From Eupeodes corollae (taxonomy: Eukaryota > Arthropoda > Insecta > Diptera > Syrphidae): DNA of 64,000 nt. This document shows positions 12,802 to 22,689 of the stretch, piece after piece; the stretch's first letter is position 1, and every line of letters begins with the position of its first letter. The stretch spans positions 39,877,946 to 39,941,945 of the forward strand of contig NC_079148.1 of NCBI RefSeq assembly GCF_945859685.1, written 5' to 3'. The position numbers and the translations under genes are program-made. The notes beneath the pieces are model-generated. The model was not told where the DNA came from. It did no database searches and saw nothing but the letters and a program-made list of their open reading frames with translations.

Positions 12802-14109
12802 AACGGTGATTTTTTAAGAGCTTGAGAACTTTTTTAAAAAAAAAAAACGCATAAAATTTGCAAAATCTCATCGATTCTTTATTTGAAACGTTAGATTGGT
12901 CCATGACATTTACTTTTTGAAGATAATTTCATTTAAATGTTGACCGCGGCTGCGTCTTAAGTGGTCCATTCGAAAAGTCCAATTTTGGGTAACTTTTTCG
13001 AGCATTTCGGCCGGAATAGCCCGAATTTCTTCGGAAATGTTGTCTTCCAAAGCTGGAATAGTTGCTGGCTTATTTGTGTAAACTTTAGACTTGACGTAGC
13101 CCCACAAAAAATAGTCTAAAGGCGTCAAATCGCATGATCTTGGTGGCCAACTTACCGGTCCATTCCTTGAGATGAATTGTTCTCCGAAGTTTTCCCTCAA
13201 AATGGCCATAGAATCGCGAGCTGTGTGGCATGTAGCGCCATCTTGTTGCAACCACATGTCAACCAAGTTCAGTTCTTCCATTTTTGGCAACAAAAAGTTT
13301 GTTAGCATTGAACGATAGCGATCGCCATTCACCGTAACGTTGCGTCCAACAGCATCTTTGAAAAAATACGGTCCAATGATTCCACCAGCGTACAAACCAC
13401 ACCAAACAGTGCATTTTTTGGGATGCATGGGCAGTTCTTGAACGGCTTCTGGTTGCTCTTCACTCCAAATGCGGCAATTTTGCTTATTTACGTAGCCATT
13501 CAACCAGAAATGAATCTCATCGCTGAACAAAATTTGTCGATAAAAAAGCGGATTTTCTGCCAACTTTTCTAGGTCCCATTCACTGAAAATTCGACGTTGT
13601 GGCAGATCGTTCGGCTTCAGTTCTTGCACGAGCTGTATTTACACCACCATCTTCGCGTAAAATCTTCCATGTGGTCGAATAACACAAACCCAATTGCTGC
13701 GAACGGCGACGAATCGACATTTCACAGTCTTCAGCAACACTCTCAGAAACAGACGCAATATTCTCTAATGGTACGCAATATTCTCTAATGGTACGCATTC
13801 GTGTGGTTGGTTTAATGTCCAATAAAGTAAACTGAGTGCGAAACTTGGTCACAATCGCATTAATTGTTTGCTCACTTGGTCGATTATGTAGACCATAAAT
13901 CGGACGTAAAGCGCGAAACACATTTCGAACGGAACACTGATTTTGGTAATAAAATTCAATGATTTGCAAGCGTTGCTCGTTAGTAAGTCTATTTATGATG
14001 AAATGTCAAAACATACTGAGCATTTTTCTCTTTGACAGCATGTCTGAAATCCCGCGTGATCTGTCAAATACTAATGCATGAAAATCCTAACCTCAAAAAA
14101 ATCACCCTT
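12802..14109 (-). mobile_element. Mariner (DD41D, rosa-like) element M1, copy 1
   Basis: About 1.3 kb bounded by terminal inverted repeats: AACGGTGATTTTTT at 12,802 and, read inverted from 14,109, AAGGGTGATTTTTT. A TA dinucleotide flanks each side (12,800-12,801 and 14,110-14,111), as expected for mariner insertion. Copy B has an uninterrupted sequence at the matching site near 41,485, so this is a filled/empty pair and the insertion is comparatively recent. A five-base TATTA overlap leaves the exact junction slightly ambiguous. Two further copies of the same element lie at 18,954-20,245 and 47,184-48,286. Confidence 0.88.
12910..13996 (-). pseudogene. M1 transposase, inactivated (copy 1)
   Basis: The transposase would bind the element ends and carry out cut-and-paste transposition. 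The N-terminal helix-turn-helix region (RLQIIEFYYQNQCSVRNVF, RPSEQTINAIVTKF) is followed by the DDE/D catalytic domain: ILFSDEIHFW (first Asp), WLQQDGATCHTA (second Asp) and CDLTPLDYFLWG (third Asp). I count 41 residues between the second and third catalytic Asp, the DD41D spacing of rosa-like mariners. Three lesions are visible. The start codon reads ATA at 13,996-13,994. A 20-bp direct duplication sits at about 13,754-13,793. An 11-bp deletion near 13,637 shifts the frame between the two domains. The catalytic half (12,910-13,629) is otherwise open. Confidence 0.85.
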
Positions 14110-15290
14110 TATTACTATTGTTTTCAAAATCGGCTTAGGGATATTTGAGATTAAATTTAAAGTAGTAAATATCAGGAAAATTGTTAATTTTTGACATATC
14201 AGCTTAGAACTTTTGGCTAATAGACTATATTGAAACAAAATTGGAGCCAAATCAAAGATCGAAAAAATATCTTCTAGATAGTATCAATATTTTTGATATA
14301 CATATATTCAGTTTACTTTCATATAATAAAATCAAACTTTGCTTGAAAAAAAAAATATATATTTATAAGAAGTTACAAAATATAATTTTTTGGTACCAAT
14401 GATAAGCTAATTTTAAAGCTAATTACCCGGTCTTACAAAAACCTATTCAAAAAAGAAGCTGATAATGACTGATAACTTCCCATCCCGTCTGTCGGTTTGT
14501 CTTGCTTAAAAAGTTTTAGGTTTTCGTGTTGGGTTAAAAACGTTGTCAATTGAATTATTCTTAAGAGTTTTAAAATTGCCAACAATATTTTTCATATAAG
14601 GAAATAGTTTAGTTTGAAAATGTAGTTTTGGTAAATAGATTTTAAGTCGAAAACAAATGTTTATAAATTTTATTATCATTTCTTAAATTTTTACAAATTA
14701 TATAAATTATATAAACATCGATTTTTACCAAATTTGAGTACTATTTTTTGTACCTAGATTTTATTTTTATATGAAAAAAACAGACTGTTGGATTTTTATA
14801 AAAATAAAATGCACGACTGGGTCGCACGAACTTGCTCCTGTATGCATGGAGTCTGTTTAAAAAAGTACATATATAAGATTTAAAAATAAAGCTGCCAAAT
14901 AAGTTTGTCTTCAAAGATTAAAATGCCATTTGATTTGTCAAAAAAACAACGCGATTCATCCCAAGACACAACTCATCCTAGGACAACTCATCCCGGGAAT
15001 GAAGAATACTTGTAAGCATGCTTAACGAAACCAATTGTTTGTGTATTCAATTAGTTCGTTCAAAGCTTTTTCCTTTAGATAACATTATTTTAATTTCATA
15101 TAAGAAGAATCGGGATAGAAAATAAATTATCTGAAGATGAGAAAGAGGCAGAACATGTATGTTAAAATTGTAAAGCGATCGCCTATTGGTTGTGTAGTTA
15201 GGTAGGTGTCTAAAACGAATAGTTCATTGGTATGCTCAGCCATGTTAATGATGATAATGAAGGAATGTTATAAGTAGGTAGAAGGTGCTT
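14110..15290. other. AT-rich non-coding DNA with stray repeat units
   Basis: No gene. Around 14,640-14,800 it holds a diverged unit of the repeat that forms the array at 23,330-24,480 (shared phrase ACTGTTGGATTTTTAT). A GTCTGTCGGTTTGTCTT microsatellite-like stretch lies at about 14,488. Copy B carries the same sequence at about 41,485-42,655. Confidence 0.5.
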
Positions 15291-15895
15291 ACTCTATCGA
15301 GGGCAAGCTCTCTGAGATGGTGTTTTCATACACTATATCAAACAGTGAGGGCCCCTACCCTATAGTTTTGACTCTGGCGAGATGTTCAGGGGTTATAGTG
15401 AAAGCATTGCTAAGGTTAGCAATGACTGGGAGGGCTTGAAGCTCAAGCTTATCCCAGCTAAGGACATCCCTAGACAACCGAAGGCTCGCATTTGGTTGCC
15501 GCTCATGAGCATAAAGCCAAGCGGACAGAGAGGCAAAATCCACTGGTCTTCATGCACGATTGGGCTGTAGTTAAGGCAGAAGAACCGCAGAAGACCAGCG
15601 CCTCTTACCTTCTGCGGATTAGCGAGGAGAGTCTAGGGGCTCTCGAAAAGGATGAGTACAAACTTAGTTTTGGCATAATGAATGCCAAAATTAAAATTCT
15701 GCAGAGTCGTTGATGACAGCTCTGCAGCTAAAAATAATTGAAAAAGCTGAAGATCATCCAGATTAATCTGAAGCACTCTAAGTGTGCTTCAGATAATCTG
15801 AGAGTTTTCCTCAGGGAGGAAAACTTCGACATTGGCGTTATCCAAGAACCGTGGATAAACGGCCTCAAGGTGCGAGGCCTCCAAGACAACAATTA
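15291..15895 (+). mobile_element. LINE fragment: ORF1 C-terminus and endonuclease start (copy A)
   Basis: The first part encodes the end of an ORF1-like protein in one long frame (15,492-15,713: WAVVKAEEPQKTSASYLLRI, ESLGALEKDEYKLSFGI). The second, near 15,745-15,890, encodes the opening of an APE-type endonuclease (VIQINLKHSKCASDNL, IGVIQEPWINGLKVRGLQ). The INL-HSK and QEPW motifs are typical of the R1/LOA/I group of LINEs. Copy B retains about 790 bp more upstream; copy A joins at the trinucleotide ACT, which is present at both deletion edges. The reverse transcriptase is absent in both copies. Confidence 0.7.
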
Positions 15896-16128
15896 GTTTT
15901 GTTAAATAGATTTTTAGTAAGAAACAAATGTTTACCAATTTTATTATCATTTCTTAAATTTTTACAAATTGGATGAATGAAATTAATTTAAGAGATATCA
16001 AGAACCGAACATCAATTTTTATCAAATTTATGAAAAAACGGACTGTTGGATTTTTATAAAAAAAAAACTAATGAAAAACAATTAAACTACTGAAAACAAT
16101 ATTTTCTAAGACATAAAAAAAGTTCGAG

Positions 16129-16412
16129 GCAAGGGCCTAGTCACTGATAAAGCTTCGGCTCCCATCGATCACCGAAATTAAGCATCAGTGAGCGTGGTTA
16201 GTAGAAAGATGGAGGACCGTCTCGAAACCTACCGCGTGCTGTTGTCATGTGTTTTTTCTGTCTGTTGTTCTTTTTCTTCTGTCCTTCTGACTTGTATTAA
16301 TGTATTGTGTTCTTATCACCTTACATAGCCTAGTTGCTCAAGGTGCTGTGTTCTCTACTCTGCACATTAATGTAGTGATTAGTGTGAAATGTAATTTAAT
16401 GTTATGTTAACA
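16129..16412 (+). mobile_element. SINE with a 5S rRNA-derived head (copy A)
   Basis: Positions 16,129-16,246 (118 nt; 5S rRNA is about 120) follow the animal 5S rRNA sequence. Recognisable segments are CGATCACCGAAATTAAGCA, GCGTGGTTAGTA, AAGATGGAGGACCG and CCGCGTG. They include the positions of the internal pol III control region (box A AAATTAAGCA, intermediate GATGGAG, a weaker box C). An unrelated body follows to about 16,385, then a tail of TAATG-like repeats. This head-body-repeat layout is that of 5S-derived (SINE3-class) SINEs, mobilised by a partner LINE. It is shared with copy B at 44,314-44,600. A lone 5S pseudogene is the alternative, but it would not explain the body and repeat tail. 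I saw no convincing target-site duplication. Confidence 0.75.
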
Positions 16413-16439
16413 CAAAAACATTACTTTTACAGATTAAAT

Positions 16440-18590
16440 GAATTATATTTTATATTTAAAACATGTTTTTTAGCAGTTAGTTTTACTTAAAGTTTATGTT
16501 GTTCGGTTCTTACGATGAAGTACGTATGTATTATTTACATATATGTTTGTATATTCTTCAAATAATATTATATTTGCATCCCTTTCCAATATCAGTGCTA
16601 AGCTATTTAAAAGACTTAAACCATCATAAGAAAATAATTTTATGACATGGTTCATTCGGCCGATTTATTTTTGTTCAATTATTTTTCGGATAAAATTCAA
16701 TCTAAATACAAAATAAATATTCATTTAAAATTCAAATCGATCCATTTACACATCAAGAATTGTTATAATATTAGTAAAGACAGACAGAAGGCAATAAAAC
16801 ATTACAGCATCCATTTTAATATACATACCTAATCAAAAACACCTGTAATAAAAGATTCAAGTTCCCTTATGTTGTGACATAAAATCAACCATCCGTATTT
16901 AATAATATTCGATCAATTGATATTATTAGCCCAACTTTACTCAAGCAGAAGTCCTTATAGGTTAGGTAGGTACCTAAAGTAATTGAAAACAAACTTCCTA
17001 TTCCAATCGAAGTCGACGAGGCTTCACTCCTAATTCAATATCGAATTTCTCCCAGACTTTTGAATAATAATTTCATCCTCTAGCTTTTGGTCAGCTGGAG
17101 TAGAAGAATTGTTCAACATTTCTTCCCTAAGAAAATACATAATTCCAATTGAATATATCTATATGCACGTCTCTAGGAGTATAAAGTCGGAGATATACTC
17201 GTAGATGAAGAATTTTTATAACTTGTGTTTGTTATATTATACGAACATTATTTGTTTGGGAGAAAAGGGACAAGAGACTTTTTCAAAAACTATGCTTTTC
17301 GTAATGCTTTATGCATAACTATTTTGCATGAAATGAAGATTTACAAGAACTTTTGTTATAATAATTCTTGTAAGGACGAACCCAGGAAGAGACGAAGAAG
17401 ATTATTGAAGTGTTTGTTGAAAGGATATACAATACAAAGACAAACTTGCAGCTTGTTGTAAAGATACAAAACTGAAAACTGAAGCTAAAATGAAATATTA
17501 GAATGAAAATGAACTTGGTTTTGAATTGCAGCAGCAGATCACTGTAGTCGTATTATATTGTCCCTGATCTGATGGTCCAGGGGGAGAAGAGCTATGGTCA
17601 CTTTTGTTTAGTTTTCTCCCTCTCTAAGCAAAGCTAATGTATTTTATGTGATGTGCCTGTATAGCAGAGTATTTATATTTTCAAAACATGCAACTTTAAG
17701 TCTTCAGTCGTCCCAAATACCCATTGGTCATAATCGTTATGGATTTAATGGACGTGACGAGCATTAAATTAAATTCAACATCATCATCTGCAGTAAGGTT
17801 CTATGGTATGATGTTGGTGGTGCTGGTGGTGTTGGTGTTGGCCTACCTCGGTGTTTTATACTTCATTCATGAGCCTTGAGCTAAATTGGTTATTTGCTGA
17901 ACAATGCAAAAGTGTATAAGGTACCTTCGACGACGAGAACGACATAGACGACAACGACGAACGGCAAAGTAGTATCATCAGATGAACCATTGGGGAAAAC
18001 AAGGAAACAACACACATAAAAAAGGTTTAAATCTCATTAAGGATGGAAAGGATTGGGCCCAAAAGGCCCTCAATCAGTGGCGGATTAAGATTTTGTTTAT
18101 AACATAAAATTAAAATAAGGTATTATGCTAGGGGCGAGCGTGTCACTGACTATTTTTAGTGTTAAGTTGAGCATATAGTACTCGTATCAGTATTGAAAAG
18201 GCTACGTCGAATATTGGCTTTTCGTTTCATAACCACACACAAATCTATGTCAGTTTATGGCAATTCTACTATAGGTAGAGGGGTGCATGGCGTATCGTAG
18301 TAAAAAGAACAACACGTCCATTGTCTTAACCATTGATTTATATTTCTATTAAGTTTTGAGAAAGGCAGCTATCTTCGAAAAAATATGTTATCCAAGAGAC
18401 TTTTTTAAGAACCAAATTAAAAAAGTCTGTTTGAGAAGCTGAAGAACGATCAATATTGGAGTTCAATATTTTAAAAAAGGCGAATTGATCAATGAATAGA
18501 TTTGTCTAGAAATAGAAGAGAGCTAAGCGGAACATTATCATATGTTGTATTTTTATGTTTTTTTCATGCATTATTTAATTAAATTGGATG
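16440..18590. other. Non-coding DNA
   Basis: No supportable gene. The stretch is nearly identical to 44,640-46,790. A GGTGTTGGT-type minisatellite at about 17,814-17,842 is longer in copy B (about 46,018-46,062). The longest frame (17,225-17,461) has no recognisable domain. It may be unique host intergenic DNA. Confidence 0.5.
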
Positions 18591-18953
18591 TTTCAAATTT
18601 TTGGTTTTTAAAGATGGAATTCGACATCTGTCAAACTAAGCTGTGATTCTGCCACAGCTAAATATCGAAATTATGGTTTGCATAATCATCCAACAACGCA
18701 TGCAATTGACAAAATTGTGAAGAAATTGGAAGAGACTCTATTGGTTACAGATATTTTTAAGTCTTGCATCATCATTTCGATAGTACCACTGAAAATATCG
18801 CTGATGAAAGTGAAAGTGTTGCCGAAGACCCACATGTGTCGATTCCTCGTCGTTCTCAAGAATAAGGATTATCTGTATTTGGATCTACACCTACATCCAC
18901 ATTAAGTCCAGCTCACACAAAAATTGAAGACAGTTCACCATTTAAAATTTGAT

Positions 18954-20245
18954 GATGATTTTTTTGAGGTTAGGATTTTCATGCATTAGTATTTGACAGA
19001 TCACGCGGGATTTCAGATATGGTGTCAAAGCGAAAGATGCTTAGTATGCTTTGACATTTCATCATGAATAGACTTACTAACGAGCAACGCTTGCAAATCA
19101 TTGAATTTTATTACCAAAATCAGTGTTCATTTCGAAATGTGTTTCGCGCTTTATGTCCGATTTATGGTCTACATAAGCGACCAAGTGAGCAAACAATTAA
19201 TGCGATTGTGACCAAGTTTCGCACTCAGTTTACTTTATTGGACATTAAACCAAACACGTACAGTGCATACAGAAGAGAATATTTCGTCTGTTTCTGAGAG
19301 TGTTGCTGAAGACCGTGAAATGTCGATTCGTCGCCGTTCGCAGCAGTTGGGTTTGTATTATTCGACCACATGGAAGATTTTACGCAAAGATCTTGGTGTT
19401 AAACCGTATAAAATACAGCTCGTGCAAGAACTGAAGCCGAACGATCTGCCACAACGTCGAATTTTCAGTGAATGGTCCCTAGAAAAGTTGGCAGAAAATC
19501 CGCTTTTTTATCGACAAATTTTGTTCAGCGATGAGATTCATTTCTGGTTGAATGGCTACGTAAATAAGCAAAATTGCCGCATTTGGAGTGAAGAGCAACC
19601 AGAAGCCGTTCAAGAACTGCCCATGCATCCCAAAAAATGCACTGTTTGGTGTGGTTTGTACGCTGGTGGAATCATTGGACCGTATTTTTTCAAAGATGCT
19701 GTTGGACGCAACGTTACGGTGAATGGCGATCGCTATCGTTCAATGCTAACAAACTTTTTGTTGCCAAAAATGGAAGAACTGAACTTGGTTGACATGTGGT
19801 TGCAACAAGATGGCGCTACATGCCACACAGCTCGCGATTCTATGGTCATTTTGAGGGAAAACTTCGGAGAACAATTCATCTCAAGGAATGAACCGGTAAG
19901 TTTGCCACCAAAATCATGCGATTTGACGCCTTTAGACTATTTTTTGTGGGGCTACGTCAAGTCTAAAGTCTACACAAATAAGCCAGCAACTATTCCAGCT
20001 TTGGAAGACAACATTTCCGAAGAAATTCGGGCTATTCCGGCCGAAATGCTCGAAAAAGTTACCCAAAATTGGACTTTCCGAATGGACCACCTAAGACGCA
20101 GCCGCGGTCAACATTTAAATGAAATTATCTTTAAAAAAATGTCATGGACCAATCTAACGTTTCAAATAAAGAAACGATGAGATTTTGCAAATTGTATGCG
20201 TTTTAAAAAAAAAAAAAGTTTTCAAGCTCTTAAAAAATCACCGTT
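18954..20245 (+). mobile_element. Mariner M1, copy 2, nested in M2
   Basis: The left end reads into TGATTTTTTTGAGGTTAGG, the M1 inverted repeat, with its outermost bases altered. The right end is AAAAAATCACCGTT followed by TA (20,246-20,247). It interrupts M2 in the segment between the N-terminal and catalytic parts. It shares its position with copy 3 (47,184-48,286). Confidence 0.85.
19064..20180 (+). pseudogene. M1 transposase, single-frameshift copy
   Basis: This is the most complete of the three M1 transposases. The ATG at 19,064 opens the helix-turn-helix region (MNRLTNEQRLQIIEFYYQ, RPSEQTINAIVTKF). A deletion of about 10 bp near 19,255 breaks the frame, and the downstream frame (19,263-20,180) then runs uninterrupted to the end. 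It contains IRRRSQQLGLYYSTTWKILR, the first Asp in ILFSDEIHFW, the second in LQQDGATCHTA, the third in CDLTPLDYFLWG (41 residues apart) and the C-terminal GQHLNEIIFKK. All three catalytic Asp are present. The split frame means no full-length protein is predicted. Confidence 0.88.
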
Positions 20246-20689
20246 TACAACGTTCGTCGTAGATACGTGGATTGTGTGCTTGAAAAACAGGCGGTGGACG
20301 GCACATTTCTCACTGGGTAGGTATGTTATATAATAAAATTGTCGTATTTGGGGTTCTGAGCATTCTCAAAATATTAAAGAGAGGTCATTACATCCACAAA
20401 AAGTCACTGTTTAGTGCGCTCATTGGTCCGAAATTGTGATTGGCATAGGACCTTACTTCTCCGAAAACGACTATGGAACGACTGTCACCGGCAATTCGGA
20501 GCCTTATGGTCATATGATAACCGATTTTTTTTTGCCTGCTATTAAATAATACGACTTGAAGAATATGATATTTCAACAAGATGGTGCCACATGTCACACA
20601 GCTCGAGTGAATATGGCTTTACTGCAAAAGACATTTCCTGGACGCGTAATTTCTCGTCGTGGTGATATTAACTGACCACCAAGATTATG

Positions 20690-22130
20690 CCTTATATATA
20701 ATTAAGGCTTACCAATTCACCTCTCATTTTGAAAATTGCCGATATGAGCTCCTGGTTGTTCTCGTTTCGAAAGTAGTTACGTTCGCATAAATTGTGATTT
20801 AGATGGTTGTATGAAGATCTATGCACCGAGGATGTAGCTTAATTAATACATTCCGGAGGTCGTGATCGCAGTAATTACCATTTTCATCAACTATTCGAAA
20901 GTCTGTTCTACAGTAGGCAGGAAGGTCTTCTAGCTTCTTATACCACGGATTTTTCTTCTCAATTGTTTTCAATGCCAGAATTGTTGGGCGTCTTTTCGTA
21001 ATCAATATGACATACAATAGTTTTGATGAAGAGCGGGGGTAATCCTGTCTCAATTGAGATCATATAGTTTGGGCTCTTTTTCGGTAAACGAAAGCATCTT
21101 TTAATGAAGAACCTCTGAAGTTTTCCCACAGTTTCAAACGTCTCTCTTCCCCGTACCTTTGCTGCATACATCATAATAGATTCTGCCACTGCAACAAAAA
21201 CCTTATATTTAACACTATGTGATATTGCCTAGTTTGAGAAGCATTTCTTCCATGTTGCAGATCTTGCACTTCTAGATTTAATCAGCTTTTCTTTAAGATG
21301 TGTTTCCATATTAAGATTGCTGGATCCTAGATATTTGTAAGTTTTAATAATCTCGATTGGTTCTCTGTCATAGTGCCATTTCTCATTCCTGGCTGTTCTA
21401 CCAGAACCATTCCGAAATATCATCGCCTTGGATTTGCTGAAATTAACTTTCAGATTCCATAACCGCCAATACACATTTAATCGGTTAATTATCAACTGTA
21501 GGGTTTCAGGCGAGTAAGAAAACAATATGACGTCATTTGCAAATAGCAAGGCTTTGATGAGTATCCTCGATATTTGAATTCCACCAGGAAGAAAATCAAT
21601 CAGGTCCTCTATGAACAAGGCAAAACGATTTGGACTTAAATTGCAACCCTACTTGACTCCAGTCTTCGAGTCCATACACTCCGACTTTTCGGCCACATTC
21701 CATACCGCTGCCTTATTTTCGTCATAGATGCTTTCTAGTACCTGCCCAAGTTTGTCTGACATCCCATAATTGTAAAGCTTGAAGAATAGTGATCGGCGTT
21801 CAACGGTATCAAAATCTGCCTCGAAATCGACAAAAAATACATAGACCTTTTTTTTTTGTTCAGTAGAGGTTGCCACTATGCTTTGCAGTACAAAAATATT
21901 GTCAATAGTCGAGTAGCCACTTCTAAAACCTGCCTGAAATTCTCCAAGCAACTTATTATCATAAATCCAACGGGTCAAGTGGTTATTTAATAATGTTGCG
22001 AATATCTTGTAGGTGACATTGAAAAAGGATATCCCACGATAGTTGGATGGATCATCAATGTTGCCTTTCTTGTGTATGAGAAAAATTAAGGAACTTTTAA
22101 ACTGTTCAAAAGAATCGATGCTAGCAACAA
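20690..22130 (-). mobile_element. Non-LTR retrotransposon, second family (copy A), RT to C-terminus
   Basis: On the minus strand the RT begins near 22,110 (LIFLIHKKGNIDDPSNYRGI) and continues through QAGFRSGYSTIDNIFVLQSI, VYVFFVDFEADFDTVERR and ESIYDENKAAVWN. A stop follows GVK at 21,649. The next frame (21,618-21,229) continues with MFIEDLIDFLPGGIQISR and the catalytic region LLFANDVILFS (expected FADD, here FAND). The last pieces (21,189-20,799) form the C-terminal domain (RRPTILALKTIEKKNPWYKK). The endonuclease is missing, so it is 5'-truncated. It is inserted in M2. Copy B at about 48,720-50,190 and the plus-strand element at 29,903-32,351 belong to the same or a closely related family. 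Confidence 0.82.
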
Positions 22131-22689
22131 TTTGCGTGGTAGTCATTTAAATGATGTATTATTTCACACAATTTGTCAACGTTCAAACTTTAGAATAAAA
22201 AAGAAATATCATGAAGAAAATGTTCATACGTTTTATTTACGTTTAATTATGAAACTTAAAAATGGTTAACCATGTACTTAGTCAAATTTCTGAAGTTTCT
22301 TCAAAAATATGGTTTTCAAAATTCCTTTTTATGAAATTCTGTTTTTTAAGTTCTTCAACTTGGCTGGACACAGTATGGCTAAAAATAAAATTATTTCGTA
22401 AAGTTACAGGCTTATCAGGTTATTCCCATTTGAGGCTAGAAATAAATGTTGCCTTAGATAAGTAGTTCTCAAATTTGATGAGTTTGAATGATGTTGGCCT
22501 GAATAATAATTCAAGTTTCTGAATTCAACGCCCTAACAAAACATGCTTAGGTTATTTCAACGTGGGACTCAGATTTCCTCTGAACAACAAGTTACAATTT
22601 TTAAAAAATTATTCAAAATACTTTTAAACTTATGACATGTATAAACTTTATGACAAGTTTTGTTTTCTTAAAAATTTCGAACTCAAGAT

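Larger units (their letters stand above)
18600..22280 (+). mobile_element. Old mariner M2, broken by a younger mariner and a LINE (copy A)
   Basis: A decayed mariner-type element in three pieces. The N-terminal part (18,615-18,953) holds KFEE-like and SVAEDPHVSIPRRSQE-like remnants. The middle part (20,246-20,687) holds HPQKVTV near 20,392 and FQQDGATCHTAR near 20,573. The tail (about 22,130-22,280) reads GSHLNDVLFHT in one frame. A related mariner M1 (18,954-20,245) sits between the first two pieces. A minus-strand LINE (about 20,690-22,130) sits between the last two, where the transposase segment between the catalytic region and HLND is missing. The same composite exists in copy B at 46,800-50,330, so all three insertions predate the separation of the blocks. 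Confidence 0.8.

Noticed and set aside
17225..17461. A 78-codon frame identical in both blocks (45,432-45,668).
   Set aside because: There is no recognisable domain, identity is explained by DNA similarity, and no splice or start context supports it.
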